DNA of 8,396 nt from the NCBI GenBank assembly GCA_020200195.1, contig JAIVJE010000073.1:1-8396 (forward strand). Direction: 5' to 3'. The position numbers and the translations under genes are program-made. The notes beneath the pieces are model-generated. The model saw only the letters and a program-made list of their open reading frames with translations. It was not told the DNA's origin and searched no databases. This document shows positions 6,242 to 8,396 of this stretch, piece after piece; position 1 is the first letter of the stretch; every line of letters starts with the position of its first letter. The stretch is from Acidobacteriota bacterium. GTDB taxonomy: Bacteria; Acidobacteriota; Vicinamibacteria; Vicinamibacterales; 2-12-FULL-66-21.

Positions 6242-7477
6242 ATGGCATCCCGACGACCGCGCCGGCGCCCGAAGTCACCGTTCGCTTCCATTGAGGACGC
6301 GATCGCGGCCATCCGCGACGGTCAGATCGTCATCGTCGTGGACGACGAGGATCGTGAAAACGAGGGAGATCTGACGATAGCCGCGGACAAGATCACCCCG
6401 GACGCGATCAACTTCATGGCGACGTTCGGCCGCGGGCTGATCTGCCTGCCGATGACGGAAGACCGGCTCGCCGAGCTCGATCTCCCCCAAATGGTCCCGC
6501 AGAACACCGCGCGCTTCGATACGGCGTTCTGCGTCTCGATCGAAGCCAAAGGTGTGACGAGCACCGGGATCTCGACGTCGGACCGCGCCGCCACCGTGCT
6601 CACTGCCATCGATCCGTCGACTCGGCCGTCGGATCTCGCGCGTCCGGGCCACATGTTTCCGCTGAAAGCGCGCAACGGCGGTGTGCTGGTCCGCGCCGGC
6701 CAGACGGAAGCGGCCGTAGACCTCGCGCGCATCGCCGGCCTGTATCCGGCAGGGGTCATCTGCGAGATCCTCAACCCCGACGGGACGATGGCACGTGTGC
6801 CGGAGCTGACGAAGTTCGCAAAGCGGCACAAGCTGCTGATGATCACCATCGCCGACCTCATTCAGTACCGGATGCGGACCGAGGCGCTCGTGCGTCGCGT
6901 CGCGTCCGCGGCGCTTCCCACAGACCACGGCGACTTCCGCGTGCTCGCGTACGAGAGCTTGCTCGACGGAGAGACACACGTCGCGCTGGTGAAAGGGGAG
7001 ATCGGCGACGGCGACAACGTGATCGTTCGCGTCCATTCGCGGTGCCTGACCGGCGATGTGTTCCATTCGTCGAGATGTGATTGCGGGCCGCAGCTCGATG
7101 CCGCGATGGAGCGAATCTCCAGCGAGGGCCGGGGCGTCCTGCTGTATCTGAATCAGGAAGGACGAGGCATCGGGCTCGCCAACAAGATCCGCGCCTACGA
7201 GCTTCAGGAGCAGGGATACGACACGGTGGAGGCGAACGAGCGCCTGGGATTCAAGCCCGACCAGCGTGACTACGGCATCGGAGTCCAGATCCTCAAGGAT
7301 CTCGGGGTCCGGTCGATGCGGCTCCTGTCCAACAACCCGCGGAAGCTCGTCGGGATCCAGGGATATCAACTCACGGTGGTCGAGTGGATTCCTTTGGAGA
7401 TTCCCCCCTCGGATCACACGCGGCTCTATCTGAAAGCCAAGAAGGACAAGCTCGGACACAAGCTCTCCAGCGTTTGA
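6242..7477 (+). CDS. ribBA: Bifunctional DHBP synthase / GTP cyclohydrolase II
   Basis: RibBA supplies both riboflavin precursors: the RibB half turns ribulose 5-phosphate into 3,4-dihydroxy-2-butanone 4-phosphate plus formate, and the RibA half opens GTP. The 411-residue fusion is of normal size. RibB (about 15-212) shows DDEDRENEGDL at 34-44, STGISTSDRA and RPGHMFPLKA around 134-143. At 152-157 it reads AGQTEA, with Q154 in place of the usual metal-binding His. RibA (about 215-405) has the zinc cysteines C268, C279 and C281 in VHSRCLTGDVFHSSRCDCG, NQEGRGIGL at 304-312, Y319 in AYELQ, QRDYGIG at 341-347 and LLSNNPRKL at 361-369. The first residues are Arg/Pro/Lys rich. The ATG is 10 bp after the ribE stop with no evident Shine-Dalgarno site. 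The stop codon lies inside a promoter for ffh. Confidence 0.96.
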   Translation: MASRRPRRRPKSPFASIEDAIAAIRDGQIVIVVDDEDRENEGDLTIAADKITPDAINFMATFGRGLICLPMTEDRLAELDLPQMVPQNTARFDTAFCVSIEAKGVTSTGISTSDRAATVLTAIDPSTRPSDLARPGHMFPLKARNGGVLVRAGQTEAAVDLARIAGLYPAGVICEILNPDGTMARVPELTKFAKRHKLLMITIADLIQYRMRTEALVRRVASAALPTDHGDFRVLAYESLLDGETHVALVKGEIGDGDNVIVRVHSRCLTGDVFHSSRCDCGPQLDAAMERISSEGRGVLLYLNQEGRGIGLANKIRAYELQEQGYDTVEANERLGFKPDQRDYGIGVQILKDLGVRSMRLLSNNPRKLVGIQGYQLTVVEWIPLEIPPSDHTRLYLKAKKDKLGHKLSSV

Positions 7478-7502
7478 CACGTCCGCCCGCTTCAGCTACG
7501 AT
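7474..7502 (+). promoter_or_regulatory. Sigma70-type promoter for ffh (TTGACA - 17 bp - TACGAT)
   Basis: A perfect -35 consensus TTGACA (7474-7479) is followed after exactly 17 bp by TACGAT (7497-7502), a 4/6 match to TATAAT. The ribBA stop codon is part of the -35 box. A start point near 7508-7511 would give a leader of about 30 bases for ffh. This suggests ffh has its own transcription start in addition to any read-through from the rib genes. Confidence 0.6.
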
Positions 7503-7539
7503 AAACGTTTGCGTCTGAAGCCCTTAGGGCCCTTTTAGG

Positions 7540-8396
7540 ATGTTTGAATCCCTCAGCGACCGCCTTCAGGGAGTCTTCCGGAGCCTGCGGGGCGAAGCCC
7601 GGCTGACGGAGGAGACGGTCGAGGCCGCGCTCCGCGAACTGCGGATGGCGCTGCTCGAGGCAGACGTCAATTTCAAAGTCGTCAAGGCATTCATCGATCG
7701 CGTGCGCGATCGCGCGGTCGATCAGGAGGTTTTGAAGAGCCTGACGCCCGGCCAGCAGGTGATCCGAATCGTGCGCGACGAGATGCTCGCACTTTTCGGG
7801 GATGGCACCGGCGGGCTCCCGGCGTCGCCGGCGCGCCCGCGGGTGATCCTGCTGCTCGGCCTTCAGGGATCCGGAAAGACGACGACGTCAGGCAAGCTGG
7901 GGCGCTGGCTGGCCAAACAGGGACGGCATCCGCTCCTCGTGTCGACCGACGTACGCCGCCCGGCAGCCATCGAGCAGCTTTCGGTAGTAGGCAAGCAGGC
8001 GGGCGTGCGCGTCCACGAGCCGGCTGGCGCTCCGGATCCGGTGGCGCGCGCCGTCGGCGCCATGACCGAAGCGCGGAACAGCGGCTTCGACGTTGTCATC
8101 GTCGATACCGCCGGCCGGCTGCACATCGATGACGAACTGATGGACGAGCTGCAGGCGATCAAGGCCGCCGTGCAGCCAACCGACCTGCTGTATGTCGCGG
8201 ACGCGATGACCGGGCAGGATGCGATCAAGAGCGCCGGCGAGTTCAACCGTCGAATCGGCGTGACCGGCGTGGTCCTCAGCAAGATGGACGGCGACGCTCG
8301 CGGAGGCGCCGCGTTGTCGGTCGTCGGCGTCGTCGGCGTGCCGATCGCGTTCGTGGGCAGCGGCGAGCGGCTGCAGGACCTCGAGCCGTTCCATCC
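7540..8396 (+). CDS. ffh: Signal recognition particle protein Ffh (SRP54), 3' truncated by window edge
   Basis: Ffh binds 4.5S RNA and signal peptides on nascent chains and pairs with FtsY at the membrane. The visible 285 codons cover the N domain (about 1-95, starting MFESLSDRLQGVFRSLRG with the ALLEADVN motif) and most of the G domain: G1 GLQGSGKTTT at 107-116, G2 DVRRPAAIEQL at 137-147, G3 DTAGR at 189-193, a G4 reading SKMDGD (TKLDGD is usual), and a closing GSGERLQDLEPF. The methionine-rich M domain that binds signal peptide and RNA lies beyond the window. The ATG at 7540 gives the canonical N-terminus. AGGG at 7526-7529 is a possible but distant ribosome site, and AGGA at 7537 is too close. 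The frame is open to the last base. Confidence 0.97.
   Translation, partial: MFESLSDRLQGVFRSLRGEARLTEETVEAALRELRMALLEADVNFKVVKAFIDRVRDRAVDQEVLKSLTPGQQVIRIVRDEMLALFGDGTGGLPASPARPRVILLLGLQGSGKTTTSGKLGRWLAKQGRHPLLVSTDVRRPAAIEQLSVVGKQAGVRVHEPAGAPDPVARAVGAMTEARNSGFDVVIVDTAGRLHIDDELMDELQAIKAAVQPTDLLYVADAMTGQDAIKSAGEFNRRIGVTGVVLSKMDGDARGGAALSVVGVVGVPIAFVGSGERLQDLEPFH

Noticed and set aside
6275..7480. Long open frame on the - strand (401 codons) opposite ribBA
   Set aside because: It mirrors ribBA, with composition typical of antisense to GC-rich coding DNA, no motif and no ribosome site.
7520..7536. Terminator at GCCCTTAGGGCCCTTTT before ffh
   Set aside because: The stem is only 4 bp with a 3-base loop and lies downstream of the predicted ffh transcription start, so it is more likely just leader sequence.

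Overview
The window is high-GC bacterial chromosomal DNA that is almost fully coding, with every recognisable gene on the + strand. It carries housekeeping genes for phospholipid precursor synthesis, NAD/nucleotide salvage, co-translational membrane targeting and riboflavin synthesis. No mobile element, CRISPR array, tRNA, rRNA or phage gene is visible. Protein style, gene order and polypurine heptamer repeats in the gaps resemble Acidobacteriota (Vicinamibacteria-like). That placement is from memory of the families and is tentative.

Layout. At 1-96 is the C-terminal end of phosphatidylglycerophosphatase A (pgpA). It overlaps cinA (NMN deamidase / ADP-ribose hydrolase-type protein), followed by thpR (LigT-type RNA 2',3'-cyclic phosphodiesterase), plsY (acyl-phosphate:glycerol-3-phosphate acyltransferase), gpsA (glycerol-3-phosphate dehydrogenase) and ftsY (SRP receptor GTPase). 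Next come three riboflavin genes: ribD, ribE (riboflavin synthase alpha type) and ribBA. A sigma70-type promoter overlaps the ribBA stop codon, and ffh (SRP54 GTPase) runs off the right edge.

How the genes fit together. GpsA makes sn-glycerol-3-phosphate, PlsY acylates it, and PgpA works later in phosphatidylglycerol synthesis, so three of the first five genes serve one membrane-lipid route. FtsY and Ffh are partner GTPases of the signal recognition particle pathway and bracket the rib genes. RibBA makes both precursor branches of riboflavin, RibD does the deamination and reduction, and RibE the final dismutation. Lumazine synthase (ribH) is not in the window.

Most notable points. (1) The riboflavin synthase lacks about 33-36 residues from its N-terminal lumazine-binding barrel, in frame, including the first VNGxCLTV-type motif. 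(2) The only two sizeable gaps between genes both hold 7-bp tandem repeats with purine-rich + strands. One is (GGGAAAA)n with a G-quadruplex pattern in the gpsA leader. The other is a large inverted array of AGGAGGC units, whose copies mimic Shine-Dalgarno sequences on the left arm and anti-Shine-Dalgarno sequences on the right arm, just before ribD. (3) The DHBP-synthase half of RibBA has Gln where the family usually has a metal-binding His. I see no wholly new multi-gene system here.
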